DNA from: Cyprinodon diabolis
Lineage: Eukaryota > Chordata > Actinopteri > Cyprinodontiformes > Cyprinodontidae
Length of the DNA: 64,000 nt
Direction: 5' to 3'
NCBI GenBank assembly: GCA_030533445.1
Contig: CM060065.1
Location: 2,003,710-2,067,709, forward strand
Position 1 is the stretch's first letter, and every line of letters starts with the position of its first letter. The notes beneath the pieces are model-generated. The model was not told where the DNA came from, did not search any database, and saw only the letters and a program-made list of their open reading frames with translations. Below are positions 1 through 11,587 of the stretch, one piece after another. The position numbers were made by a program, and so were the translations under genes.

Positions 1-115
1 TGATTAATGCTAAATTAATTAAATCACTGTGAATGTATTAGTTTCAGGTATAAATAATGATCCAATAATTATTCATCACTCAGCGGACTTTTAATTTAAA
101 AACTCTCCTCAATAA
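1..115 (-). repeat. Dispersed repeat fragment, copy 1 of 3
   Basis: The reverse complement of this AT-rich stretch resembles 34761-34860 (same strand as that copy), and it resembles 13700-13800 directly. The shared text includes a tract reading 'actaatacattcacagtgattta' in variant form. The copy near 13.7 kb is attached to a THAP-like reading frame, so this may be the end of an old DNA transposon. The element boundary lies outside the window on the left. Confidence 0.5.
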
Positions 116-2592
116 AAGCACTTGGGATGAGTTTCATTAGAAATAGCTGACCTACATTATGAACATGACAAAAAAAACATGATTAGTTGTAGAACATCAG
201 AAAGCTGTTATAGAGAACAAAAAGTCTAACTCTAATTTCAGGACTGACATTAATTCCCTTATGATGAAACATTTACCTAAATTCCTTTTAAAGGAGATCT
301 TCTGAATTCCCTCCCAGGACAGAGAGAAATCTTGGTGACAGTCAGAGGTCACCTGTTGTTTCCTGACCTTTTACTTTCCACGCAACTTGCTCCTCTGCCC
401 CTCAACTAAAATGTTGAGCAACGCTTTGAGGAAAACGCTGCATTCAGGTGTTTCTGAAATGTTTAGTCCATAGGCGGTTCTACACAGGGGCCAACGGGGG
501 CCAGTGCCCCTGTAAATGGTCTCCTGGCCCATTAATGATTTAAAAACAATAAGGTGAAAGCTTCAGTGGGATTCAGATAGGATCCCACTTTTCTTCTGAT
601 AAATGTTTTAAAAAAATAAAAAATACTCTAAATTTTACAGCTGAATTTATCATGAGTTCTAATTCAGATTTGATAGAAAATAGTAATTTTAACTTAAATT
701 AAGTCAAAAATATGTAAAATTCCTAAATTCTGAATGTATATTGACCAAATGAGACAGAACTTTAATGAAGCCTAATTGAATAGAAAGTTCCCTTCATGCA
801 GCTCTCTTAATATATTTCATTCCCTTGCCCAGTTTTGAAAACACACTTTTGCACCTTTTACAGTAAAAAGCAAAAAATTCAATATTTACATTTACTGAGT
901 GATTATTATTTTTTTTTTCTAGTTTCTAGTTGAATTTAAAATCCATTTTCTAACTGCCAGTGATAGAGTTAGGCTCTCTGTCTGCACCTCGAAGCTTTCT
1001 CTCTCCAGTTCTTTCCCCTGAACAGAAATCACTCTTTAAATAACACTTCGTAACTTAGATGTAATAAATAAAGAGGAGGCATGACAACAGATTCTGATAG
1101 AAATTATAATCTTACTCAGATCAGAGAAGTTGCTTAGAGTTGCAGAAGGCAGCTGCTCACCTCTGGACTCACCTGTCAGGAAGTGGCCCAGATTAACAGT
1201 TAAAAAGGCATTTTATAAATCTCCAGTCTGCCACATCATTACCTCATTATTTCATCATATCACACACGTCAGCAGATGATTAGAATCCATGGCTCCAGCC
1301 ATATGAAATTATTCCACTCTGTTCTTAGCTGAAGGACGCCGCTCTCATTCGCACATCTATTTCACGTACAGAATGAAGATTCTAAATCTATATCCAGACA
1401 GAGAAACTGGTCTAATTAGATTAAAACATCAGCTCTGACGCGCAACAGGCAGCTAACATTAAGGTGTAAGAAACTCACACATCATCAATGATGATTATGC
1501 TAACAGCAGTCTAAAGAGGGAGAGGCAGGGGCGGCCCTAGGACCGGAGGTTTAGGGGGGCTGCACAGACAACATTCATTTCACTGTAAAACAGCAAAAAG
1601 CAGCCTTTGTTTAGAAGAATATTCCAACCAATTAAAGCTTTTAAATCATGGAAACCTTTCAATCAGTTTTCATGAAATGAGTTTTCTCTTTTGTGCCAAA
1701 ATGACTTCCATGATAAATCTAAAATAATTGCCTGAATGAAATGTTTTTCCTTTGCCAGTTTAACAGCTGCTGCTATTCTGTCTGGTTCCTTTCCTGGTTT
1801 TTCCTCACCTTTCACACACCTGGCTCCTCTGCTCCCCGTTACACCGCTCACTCTGTAGACTGGCTATTATAAAAGGGATTACAGATTCAAAGAACTAGAA
1901 ACTGAGAAAAATGATAACGGTTTAATAATGATTCAGTTCATGTAAATATTGAATCCTCAAAGCGTTGCTCAACATTTTAGATAAGGAGCTCCATCAGGCT
2001 GCTTTACTGTTTGTTTATGATCATTTCTGATGAACCAGAACAGAATGACTGTATAGTTTTTACAAAGTCACTTTTTTTAACTGTAAAAAGTTCATAGAGT
2101 ATTAGAAGTGATATTTTCGGGGCGCTTTGGTTGAAATGAGGGTTGCCCAGCAGCCCCAGAATAGGTCCAACCTTCTGTGACAGTCGTCTCTATTTAGCTC
2201 TGCCATTGTTTGCTCTGCGACATGATTTCCCCTCCACCAGTCTTAAGTGGCGCTTTTTTCATTTAGCTGAATTGGACCTGTGTTTTTTCCTGTTATTGTT
2301 CATTTATAGATCTGTCTCCTGTCTCACCACGCAGTCTGTTCACTTGGCTGTTTCCTATTTTACATCCTTCAATACATAAATTAGGATATTCTGCTGCTGA
2401 TAATGAAAGCTTCACACAAAGACTTTTTTTCTCCCATTATAATAAACTTTTATTAACATATTTTTCAAGCTTTTCTCCGAGATAAGTTCTCTGTTATTTG
2501 ATCACAATGAAGCGCTCCGCTGTTTTCTGCAGCCGGCGTTGGCTTTGGGGGTTTCTGAAAAGTGTGGAGCAGTGATGTAATGTGTGTGCTGG
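116..2592. other. Upstream flank of the FGF gene, repeat-derived in part
   Basis: No coding region is recognisable here. The stretch holds a perfect 27-bp inverted repeat (406-432 and 1954-1980) and two short GC-rich pieces resembling hAT transposon ends (about 469-545 and 1523-1562, both built on a GGGGC-rich 'aggcggttcta / ggcggccctag' motif). The rest is AT-rich and looks single-copy. The few short reading frames show no family signature. Confidence 0.5.
406..1980. repeat. Segment bounded by perfect 27-bp inverted repeats
   Basis: Positions 406-432 are the exact reverse complement of 1954-1980; the repeat begins CTAAAATGTTGAGC. Identity stops abruptly at both ends. The 1575-bp segment could be a DNA transposon with short terminal repeats, but the immediate flanks show no clear target-site duplication and there is no transposase reading frame inside. 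It could equally be two ends of different copies of one repeat. Confidence 0.45.
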
Positions 2593-2600
2593 TATAAATA
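2593..2600 (+). promoter_or_regulatory. fgf4: TATA box of the FGF gene
   Basis: TATAAATA lies 131 bases upstream of the chosen start codon. A TATA box here predicts transcription beginning near 2620-2630 and a 5' leader of about 105 bases. The in-frame ATG at 2584 would then lie upstream of the transcript, which supports starting translation at 2731. A TATA-driven promoter is known for mammalian FGF4. The transcription start itself is inferred. Confidence 0.6.
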
Positions 2601-2730
2601 TAGAGGCATGGCTGCTGCGGATCAATGTCGCCCAGGCGGTGAAGTCAGTGCGCCTGCAGGTCTGGGAATGACTCGCAGTTTTAGCGTCACCTCAGTGGGG
2701 GAGCGCGCGCCGGGAGGCGTCAGAGCTGAC

Positions 2731-3016
2731 ATGGGGTCCATGTGCGCCCTGAGGACGCTCATGGTGCTGGGCTTGGTGACGGCCCTCGCGGGATGCGCCC
2801 CCGGTCTGAACCGGACGGCGGAGCGCTGGGAGGCCCTCTACTCCCGCTCTCTGGCGCGGATCCCGGGGGAGAAGCGGGAGATGATGAGCCGGGACGGAGA
2901 CTACCTGCTCGGTATTAAGCGGCTGCGGCGCCTCTACTGCAACGTCGGGATTGGATTTCATTTACAGGTTTTACCCAGTGGCAGAATAACAGGCGTTCAC
3001 AGCGAGAATCCTTTCA
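2731..3016 (+). CDS. fgf4: Fibroblast growth factor 4-like, coding exon 1
   Basis: This exon encodes the N-terminus of a secreted FGF ligand that binds FGF receptors with heparan sulfate outside the cell; FGF4 is known from limb/fin bud and early embryo signalling. Residues 1 to about 22 form a hydrophobic signal peptide (core [12 protein letters not shown]). An N-glycosylation sequon NRT follows at about residue 27, as in other FGF4 proteins. The core fold then starts at [21 protein letters not shown] second ATG at 2740 gives almost the same signal peptide and cannot be excluded as the start. The exon ends in phase 1 at donor GTAAGT (3017). The motif [12 protein letters not shown], with RL rather than RQ or RV, favours FGF4 over FGF6. 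The total product is 188 residues, slightly short for the family (about 190-208). Confidence 0.9.
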
Positions 3017-3639
3017 GTAAGTGGCTTTTTATTTGAATGATCATCCCCAACCGGAATCTGAAACGTTCCTTTTTCAACCTGTTGCTCAGTAACGCAGATT
3101 AAGATATTTCCATCAGGCTGTAAAATCAACAGGTTTTACTGTAAATTTTTATTCAGGATTAGTAAATTCTCAACCCCACCTATGCTCCACCTGATCCATT
3201 TCCATCCTAAAGAGGAGATGCTGCTCTGCTCATATTGATCCGAGCTGCTGGAAAACATCACCTCAAATAAGCGCAAACCTTTTGCGCCACAAGTGTAACC
3301 GGAGCTCGCTGTAATCCGGGCCTGCAGCCAAGCAGAACCCTAAAGTTAGGACACAGGCCGGGCTGGGAGGGCAGGTCACCCCGCGCTGCAGCACTGGCAT
3401 GCCAGGGACCCCTTTAGATCTGCAGCCTGCAGGACTCTGATTGATGCACGTTTCAATGCGTCCAACGCTGCAGGGACCCATAGCTGTGTTTATTCTTCCA
3501 ACTTTCTAATATTTAAAACCAAAAACTCAAAAGTGTAAAAAAAAAAAACGGATCAGAAATAGTGATAAACAGAGGCGACATGTTTATTCCTACAGTATAA
3601 ATCTGCAGTTTAAAAAACACTTTTGTAGAAGTTAGAGGA

Positions 3640-4134
3640 TCAACTTCAGCTTTTTACTCCAGTAAAAATGTAAAAGTAGCATTTTTAAAGTTACTTAAAG
3701 TGTAAAAATTAAAGTAATGCAGGAAAAACTGTTAAGGCCAGAAGCTTTATTGACTCTACCCTATTAAAGGAACATTTTTCTATACTTCTGGATGATAACT
3801 TCCTTAGACTTTATTTTCTTAGTTTTATAACTAATGGTAACAGAGTCCCATTTAACTTTGCATCATCTTGAAAAGCTATTTATTTTGGTTTGTGGTGAGC
3901 AACAAGTTGGGGCAGCACCAGTCCAACCACAGAGAAATGAATTGTCTGAATGAAAATGATTATTTTGATGTTTTTAATACCAACAGGCTAGAATGAAAAT
4001 TAGCTTAAATGAAACAGAACTAATGAGTCTATTATTCGAATGTAAGGAGTAGAAAGTAAAAAATAATGAGTCCATTAAAATATACATAGCCAACAGTTCT
4101 ACTGAAGAAAGTAAAGTATTTGTACTTTGGTGGG
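3640..4134. mobile_element. Non-autonomous hAT-like remnant in intron 1
   Basis: The left part carries 'actccagtaaaaatgtaaaagta' type text and the right part 'aagtaaagtatttgtacttt', which together resemble the AGTA-rich ends of small fish hAT elements. There is no transposase frame inside. Exact ends and the 8-bp target duplication could not be placed, so the coordinates are approximate. Confidence 0.4.
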
Positions 4135-4499
4135 TCTGCAACCTGCAGCTTCATGTGGCTCTTTGGACCCTCTGCAGCGGCTCTTAATAGTGGCTAAAAT
4201 GTTTATAAAGAGCTAAATAATGTACTAAAAACTGTCACAGTCTTAAAAGATTTAGTGGTTTTTATAAGAAGGAGAAATATGTTTTTAGAGTCATTTTACT
4301 TTTAATTACCTTGGAAATTATGATTTTTGTTGTCGTTTATATTTTAAAAGCAAAAAATACATACATTGTTGGTCGTTTAGCTAATTTCCTCTATGAGATA
4401 ATAAAAAATAAATAGGTTGTTTTTCTATTTTTTGGCTGTAAACAGCTTTGACTTGGTCGGGTGAAATGGCTCTTTGGACATGAAAGGTTGCAGAGCTCC
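4131..4499. mobile_element. MITE with CTGCAACCT inverted ends
   Basis: The left end reads GGTCTGCAACCTGCAGC then 'gtggctctttggac'. The right end read in reverse gives GAGCTCTGCAACCTTTCATG then 'caaagagcc'. The interior is AT-rich and non-coding. The ends resemble those of hAT-Charlie-type elements (compare 42750 in this window). A target duplication was not identified. Confidence 0.5.
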
Positions 4500-4731
4500 T
4501 GATCTATAGTATCTATAGAGTATCTGTTATCATTAAGACATTGGTGCTTCTATGAACTAACAAAATATTATTAGAGCCAGTTCATTAGCTTTTTAAAAAC
4601 AGTTTGCTTTAGTGTTTCTAAGGCTTTATTTGGTAAAATGAGACATTTAGACTTCATGTAAAATCGATCTGTGACACATACGTAGAACCGGAAAGGTTTC
4701 GTGGCCATAAGAGTGTTTGTGTTTTCTGAAG

Positions 4732-4835
4732 GTCTCCTGCAGATCTCTCCCGTGGAGAGAGGCGTGGTCACTCTGCTGGGAGTCCACAGTGGGCTCTTTG
4801 TGGCCATGAACCGGCGAGGAAAGCTCTACGGATCT
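4732..4835 (+). CDS. fgf4: Fibroblast growth factor 4-like, coding exon 2
   Basis: This exon is exactly 104 bases, the usual size of the middle exon in the FGF4/6 subfamily. It continues the reading frame from the phase-1 junction and encodes [20 protein letters not shown] then [14 protein letters not shown], the central strands of the beta-trefoil. The acceptor is at 4730-4731 and the donor GTGAGT begins at 4836, leaving phase 0. SPVERGVV is typical of FGF4, where FGF6 has STVERGVV. The run of arginines in MNRRGK, where relatives often have NSKG or NSRG, is a mild departure. Confidence 0.9.
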
Positions 4836-5337
4836 GTGAGTTTACTCTGATACACATCTCATGACTGGATTCTACACTTCTTGTACTTCTCCATTTGTTA
4901 CTGCTTTATCAAACAGCTGTCTTTGCTCAGGAAATCAGTTTATCTCCTTCAGTGACATGAATCCTAGTTATAATGCTTTGGGTGTAAAAATCAGAAAACT
5001 TTAAGTAATAAAAAAAGGACGATTAGAGTCGTGAACAAATATACAGCCGCAGGAGGAACACCTGATTAAAAAAACAAACTTTCATTTATTCTGTAAGATT
5101 TAGCTGTCGGAGATTCTCTTTTCCCTGAATATTCATGATTATTAGGATTTATGAGAAAAACCTTGACAATACTTACAAATTGTTTCCTATGATATACAGT
5201 AACAGGATGCTCCTTGTCTAATTACAGTATAGATAGATGCCAACACATTTAAATAGACAAAGTTAACTGATTAGACACCTTTACTGAGATATTAAAGAAG
5301 CTCAGCTTCTATTCAGGTGAATATATACATGTATAAA

Positions 5338-5460
5338 ATAGAATAGAATAATACAGAATAGAATAGAATAGATCTACCCTTCATTGTGCCTCAGTGGGGA
5401 GAAAAATCCAATAGTTAAAACTGACTGGATAACAAGTGCAGCTCTGAGGGAAGAAAAGGC
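5338..5460 (-). repeat. (AATAG)n with retrotransposon tail text
   Basis: A short AATAG/AATAC array is followed by 'ccttcattgtgcctcagtgggg'. This matches in reverse the common fish tail 'ccc..tgggacaataaagga(TTCTA)n', also seen at 40500-40555 and, reversed, at 53070-53120. It is probably the 3' tail of a LINE or SINE in minus orientation. Confidence 0.45.
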
Positions 5461-5809
5461 TGTGCAGTCATTGAAAATGTCGTAAAGTGAAGTTTAGTAA
5501 AATTGTGTGAATTGGTGGCTGAAATAAAAAAACCTTTATGTATAACAGCATGGATTTACTGAACTCTAAACCAGCAGGCATGACATGCAAATAGCATGTA
5601 AAAGTGTGCAAATAAAGGAACTGATGTATAAAAACACACTGAGCAGATGAAATCTGCACAATTGAGAGCTTGATGATAAACAACAGGAGCTGGGAGAAAG
5701 CATTTGAGGCAGCAATCCCTTCGGTCTCTCTTTCAGCCATTATGGGTGCTAGACTTTGAGGTTGAGCACCTCTAAAACCAACTATGCTAGCACTGCCTTG
5801 TGGGTACTG

Positions 5810-6280
5810 AAATCCAATTCTATTCAGTTTATTTCTATGGCAAAAATTCACAACACATGTCATCTAAGGTCACTTTCCAATTCACCAGATCATCCAGTCA
5901 GATTGGTTCAAAAATTTCTATCTAAGGTGAACCAGCTGATTGCATCGACTCATCCAGTTAGTCACAGTCAGAGAAACAGGACTACACTGGAAAACAGGCC
6001 AAGCTCCAACATCTAGAAACAAAGGTGTTGATGGCAGCAGCACAGCTGATATTTCTCTCCAGGATGGAGTCACAGCCAAACAGGAACAGACCAGATGAAG
6101 CTACTATGAGAAAAGCAGAGAGAGCAGAACGTTAGAGATTGAACTAACAGATTCTGCAGAGTGGGAGAATAGAGATAGAATGAGACAGAATGATGAAAAA
6201 GGGGTCCCTATGTCCTCCAGCAGTCTAAGCCTATAGCAGCAGAACTATAGAGATCAGGATAACCTGAGCCACTCATAACA
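5810..6280 (-). mobile_element. L2-type LINE 3' end fragment
   Basis: This segment is the reverse complement of the 3' part of the LINE at 52200-52980 and 63420-63750. The match covers the 'gctcaggttatcctgatctat' region through to the gene-distal tail near 'tttatttctatggc'. A block of about 150 bases present at 52560-52800 is missing here. It is 5'-truncated at about 6280, as expected for target-primed insertions. It carries no intact coding sequence. Confidence 0.8.
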
Positions 6281-6410
6281 GAATCTATGTTTAAATTTAT
6301 ACTGTAGATCATCAACTGTGTTCTGAGCACTTTATAACAGACTAATGGTGCATAAAGCACAGAGCATATAATAGTGAGTACTCTTATGTATATATAGATA
6401 TAATGTTACC

Positions 6411-8755
6411 ATGGAGGCACTCCAAGGCAGGAGCCAAGAACTGCTCCTCTTGACAATTTCACTAAATATGCCGCTTAAAACGACTCAAATAAGACTTCAA
6501 ACCTGCATCTATGATCGGCAACGCCTGTTGAAGCTACGGTCTCAAAATGTTTCAAATCCAGACATTTTTGACCGTTTAAAAAGCTGTGGAGTGCTACGGA
6601 CGGATCTAAACAACACAACAGCGGAACATAACTGCCGGAGGAAGAGATGTGCGAGACAGAGAAAGCGAGGATGCAGAGGGGGGCTAACTGAAGCTAAAGA
6701 GAAATCCCCACATACCTCCGCTTCCATCAATCCTACTCTCCAAAATGCGCTCTATGGATAACAAAATGGATAATCTCCGACTGGAACTGTCTTCAAGGAA
6801 GGAGATTAGTAACTGCTGCACCATCATTCTGACAGAGTCATGGCTGCATCCAGCAATGCTATTAGCCTGGAGGGGCTAATGCTATAATGCGCCAATAGGA
6901 ACAAAGAACTGAGTGGTAAGACTCGGGGGGGCGGGCTCTGTGTTTACATCAACAACAGCTGGTGTAAAAATGCTAGATCAGTCTCCAGCTTCTCGAGTTT
7001 CTGACTGTTAACTGCAGGCCATTCTATCTGCCCAGAGAGTCCAGTGTGGTTAGCATCACTGCTGTTTATGTGCCCCCCCAGCGCTAACACTAAAGAGGCC
7101 ATGAAGACTCTATACCAGGCTATCTCTGAGCTCCAATCTGCACACAGAGGCTGTTTCCATCATTGCTGGGGATTTTAACCAGGCTAACTGGAAGACTGTT
7201 CTCCTTCATTTCTACCAACATGTGGACTTTGCAAATCAGGGTGAAAAAACTCTAGACCTGGTTTACTCTAACATCATAGATGCATTCAGAGCAGCCCCGC
7301 CCCCCCACCCCCACCTTGGGTCATCAGATCATCTCTCAGTCATGCTTATCCCTGCATCTGATCAGGGCTAAACCGACAGTTAAAGAGGTCAGAGTGTGGT
7401 CTGAGGGTGCCATGGAGACACTCCAAGACTGTTTTGAATGCTCTGCATGGAACATCTTCAAGGCTGCAGCAACTTATAACAACTTGTTAAATATTGATAA
7501 GTATGCCATGACTGTGTCAGCCTACATCAACAAATGCATTGAGGACGTCAGCATCAAAAAGAACATCACCACCCGGGCCAACCAACCACCCTGGATAAAT
7601 GGAGAGGTTTGGAAATCGCTAAAAGCACCGAACTCAGCTTTCAAGATAAAGAGGCACTGAGAACAGCCCATGGCAACTTAAACCGTGCCATCAGATCAGC
7701 AAAGCACGATGAACCACGATGACAGCAAAACCAGGAGGATGTGGAAAGGCATTCAGATGATCACAGACTACAACACATCCTCCCCCCCGGTAGATGCAGC
7801 AAACACTGACTTCCTAAATGAACTGAAAAACTTCTTTGGAAGGTTTGAGGCACTGAACAGCCTCCAGCAGTGAAAGCTGTTCCACACCAGGGGGAGGAGG
7901 CACTAAACCTGGACGTAGCTGAAGGGAGGAAAACTCTGAGGAGAGTCAACCCAAGGAAGGCCCCAGGGCCTGATAACATACCTGGGCAGGTGTATAAGGA
8001 GTGTGCAGATCAGCTGGCTGCTGTCCTCACAGACATCTTTAACACCTGGCTGGACCAATCCATAGTGCCAGCATGCTTCCAGTCTGCCTCCATTATTCCA
8101 GTCCCAAAGAAGCCTCAGGTCGCCTCCCTCAATGATTAGCGGCCTGTCGCTCTGACTCCCATCATGATGAAGTGCTTCCAAAGGCTGCTTAAAGAACACA
8201 TCGTCTCCAGTCTGCCGCCAACATTCCACCCGTTCCAGTTCGCCTACCGACGGAACCGCTCCACTGAGGACGCCATCTCTGCTGCTCTGCACCTGAGCCT
8301 GGCACACCTGGAGGAGAAGAACGCCCACGATGGATGCTGTTCCTGGACTTCAGTTCAGCTTTCAGCACCATCATCCCACAGCATCTGATGGGCAAACTGG
8401 AACAGCTGGGCTTCAATACACCCCTCTGCTAGAGGCTGCTAGACTTCCTCACCAACAGACCTCAGTCAGTCCGGGTCGGACAGAACGCCTCTGATGTCAT
8501 CGGTCTAAGCCCCTCCCCTCAGGGCTGCGTCCTGAGGCCCCTGCCGTTCACCCTGATGACACACGACTGCGTCCCCAGGTTCACCACCGATCACATGGTG
8601 AGGTTTGCAGACGACACCACGGTGGTGGGCCTCATCAGAGACGACAACGACCTGGACTACAGAGAGGAGGTGGAGCAGCTGGTGGTGCAGAGATAACAGC
8701 CTGATCCTGAAGGTGGAGAAGACCAAGGAGATCATGGTGGATTTAACCCATCCCC
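6411..8755 (+). mobile_element. Decayed CR1/L2/Rex-group LINE
   Basis: Three domains of a non-LTR retrotransposon polyprotein can be read in order. First is a basic N-terminal leader (6411-6760). Then an AP-endonuclease domain: TESWLHP at about 6832, GGGLCVYINN at about 6928, GDFNQANW at about 7170 and SSDHLSV near 7322. Then a reverse transcriptase: NPRKAPGPDNIPG at about 7951, [14 protein letters not shown] at about 8236, the GCVL box at 8524, and FADDTTVVGL at about 8605, the catalytic motif. Several frameshifts and stops separate these pieces, for example NDYRPV reads ND-stop-RPV at 8137. The element is therefore dead. The 3' end is cut off after the thumb region. Clade assignment is from motif style only. 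Confidence 0.8.
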
Positions 8756-9070
8756 TTGGGGAGCAGTGGGCTGCCATTGTGCGGCTCCCAGTGTGGGGTT
8801 AAGGGTCTTGCTCAGGGACCCAGAGTGGGGATCAAACCGGGTACTTGCAACTTTCTTGGACCACAAGCGCACTGCTCTGAGCACCAGGCCAACACTCCCG
8901 ATTTTGATTGTACTTTTGAGTACTTAAGTATTTTTGAAAGTGAGTACTTCAATACTTTAATTTGAATAGATGTTTGACCGAGTAACTTTTAATTGTAGTT
9001 GAGTAAAATGTGACTATGAATATCAATACTTTTGCCCAAGTACTACTGCTAAGTACTTTGTCCACCACTG
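8756..9070 (-). mobile_element. hAT-like element end with CAGTGGTGGAC terminus
   Basis: The right end reads in reverse CAGTGGTGGACAAAGTACTT, typical of a fish hAT terminus, followed by AGTA-rich subterminal sequence. A second copy of the terminal 130 bases is at 54334-54466. The left 130 bases ('gggttaagggtcttgctcagg') are a GC-richer block commonly joined to such ends. The left boundary is not defined because it abuts the LINE. Confidence 0.5.
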
Positions 9071-10308
9071 GCTAAAACAGTATAACTCTCCACGGGGCGC
9101 AGAACAAATACATATCTGTAGAGAAAACTAAATCTCCTAAACCTGAAATCAGGTAAACTCTTGAGTTTTCTGTTTCACAAAGAGAGTTTCCTCATCCTCT
9201 GTTTCTGTTGCCATAGTAACATCCTCCCAGAGCTAACCTGGCCGGCAGCAGGTTCTCTTCAGTAAACTCAGAGAGTCTCTGTCTCCGCTCTCCTTACAGC
9301 CAAAAGATTGTTTTATTTCCTGATTTAGTCCGATTTTTGTTGTAGTTTTGTGAAAAAAAAATATTCCCTCGGTTTGTTACACAGATTAGCTTTTAAAAAC
9401 AAACATTGCATGCTCGTTTGACGAGGATCTTATTAAGGAATGATCGGCATTAATTCACAGAGAATTCAATATTTATAGGGAGAGGATTCTACAACTCAGT
9501 TGACAGGCCGCAGGATTCTTTGTTTTTGGTTTGTTTAAAGGTGCAGTAGGAGTCCTTTTCTTACCATGTGGCTTAAAGATCTCCCCACAGCCGCTTAGCA
9601 AGCAGTGAAATAGGAGGTCTGGAAGTTAAACTACCGGACCGGAATCCCCGGCTCCCGAGACCGAAACCGACCTGTGACGTTATGCTCTGCTTCCCCCCGG
9701 CTGCCCGGTAAGGCACAGCTTAACGTCCCGTCACCCATCACAGGGTCCAGGCTGCCGTGACCGGGTCAGTTTCTGTTGCTCAGTTCCCAGCCCCGGAGCT
9801 CACGGCTCGGTTCTGCCGTAGTTCAAACTGCACAATTAACACAGATATAGCAGCATGTCAAAATGTAAACATGACAAAGCAGCCATAACCTCGTCCCTTT
9901 GAAGGCGTCCAGAAGCCGTTTTGCAAATCCAATCTTCAATTGTTTATACTCCATTTATCCACAAGGGTTTACAGATTAAAAATAATCTAGCATATTCGTA
10001 ATAAAAATATTCCATGATGAGAGAATCGTTTTTTTACGTCAGAAAAGTTAGCTCGTCATAACTAATGCTTAGCATCTTGCTAATAAGACTTCCTTCCTCA
10101 AATGTTTGTCTGCGATGTTAAGACAGAATGGTCCGCATCTTTGGATGACGTGATTCAGGGACAGCCGCTGAGGTCTCACCAGTGCTCCTGTCAGCCAATG
10201 ACACACCGAGTAGTTATTCACTAAATGAAACTTTTTATATTTTTAGATTTATTTTTTATATAAAACATTTTACAGTTAAAAAAATTGGTTTTATTTTTGT
10301 TTATAAAA

Positions 10309-10312
<4 letters not shown>
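9071..10312. other. No recognised gene; probably single-copy with an old repeat
   Basis: I see no coding region or clear transposon ends. A GC-rich patch at about 9600-9800 ('ccgacctgtgacgttatgctc', 'ccgtgaccgggtcag') shares short words with the hairpin region at 41100-41190 and may be a related old repeat. Confidence 0.4.

Positions 10313-10342
<30 letters not shown>
10313..10342. repeat. (TA)n microsatellite left of the Tc1 element
   Basis: An uninterrupted TA run ends directly at the Tc1-like element. The same TA run resumes at its other end (11591-11636), so the transposon inserted at a TA dinucleotide inside an existing (TA)n tract. Confidence 0.9.
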
Positions 10343-10345
<3 letters not shown>

Positions 10346-11587
10346 TATATTGCCAAAAGTATTTGCTCACCCATCCAAATTATTGGAATCAGGTGTTCCA
10401 ATCACTTCCATGGCCACAGGTGTATAAATTCAAGCACCTAGGCATGCAGACTGTTTTTACAAACATTTGTGAAAGAATGGGTCGCTCTCAGGAGCTCAGT
10501 GAATTCCAGCGTGGAACTGTGATAGGATGCCACCTGTGCAACAAATCCAGTCGTGAAATTTCCTCGCTCCTAAATATTCCACAGTCAACTGTCAGCTGTA
10601 TTATAAGAAAATGGAAGTGTTTGGGAACGACAGCAACTCAGCCACGAAGTGGTAGGCCACGTAAACTGACGGAGCGGGGTCAGCGGATGCTGAAGCGCAT
10701 AGTGCGAAGAGGTCGCCAACTTTCTGCAGAGTCAATCACTACAGACCTCCAAACTTCATGTGGCCTTCAGATTAGCTCAAGAACAGTGCGCAGAGAGCTT
10801 CATGGAATGGGTTTCCATGGTCGAGCAGCTGCATCCAAGCCATACATAACCAAGTGCAATGCAAAGCGTCGGATGCGGTGGTGTAAAGCACGCCGCCACT
10901 GGACTCTAGAGCAGTGGAGACGCGTTCTCTGGAGTGACGAATCGCGCTTCTCCATCTGGCAATCTGATGGACGGGTCTGGGTTTGGCGGTTGCCAGGAGA
11001 ACGGTACTTGTCTGACTGCATTGTGCCAAGTGTAAAGTTTGATGGAGGGGGGATTATGGTGTGGGGTTGTTTTTCAGGAGCTGGGCTTGGCCCCTTAGTT
11101 CCAGTGAAAGGAACTCTGAATGCTTCAGCATACCAAGACATTTTGGACAATTCCATGCTCCCAACTTTGTGGGAACAGTTTGGAGCTGGCCCCTTCCTCT
11201 TCCAACATGACTGTGCACCAGTGCACAAAGCAAGGTCCATAAAGACATGGATGACAGAGTCTGGTGTGGATGAACTTGACTGGCCTGCACAGAGTCCTGA
11301 CCTCAACCCGATAGAACACCTTTGGGATGAATTAGAGCGGAGACTGAGAGCCAGGCCTTCTCGTCCAACATCAGTGTGCGACCTCACAAATGCGCTTCTG
11401 GAAGAATGGTCAAAAATTCCCATAAACACACTCCTAAACCTTGTGGACAGCCTTCCCAGAAGAGTTGAAGCTGTTCTAGCTGCAAAGGGTGGACCGACGT
11501 CATATTGAACCCTATGGATTAGGAACGGGATGTCACTTAAGCTCATATGTGAGTCAAGGCAGGTGAGCAAATACTTTTGGCAATATA

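Larger units (their letters stand above)
3017..4731 (+). other. fgf4: FGF gene intron 1
   Basis: The intron runs from GTAAGT to an acceptor reading TTTTCTGAAG. About half of it is derived from two small DNA-transposon remnants (3640-4134 and 4131-4499). The first 600 bases show no repeat or gene that I recognise. Confidence 0.8.

Noticed and set aside
2584..2730. Upstream in-frame extension of FGF exon 1 (49 codons)
   Set aside because: It would start before the TATA box and place a non-hydrophobic segment ahead of the signal peptide, so the start at 2731 is preferred.
2692..2961. Minus-strand frame opposite FGF exon 1
   Set aside because: Shadow of the GC-rich coding exon; no independent support.
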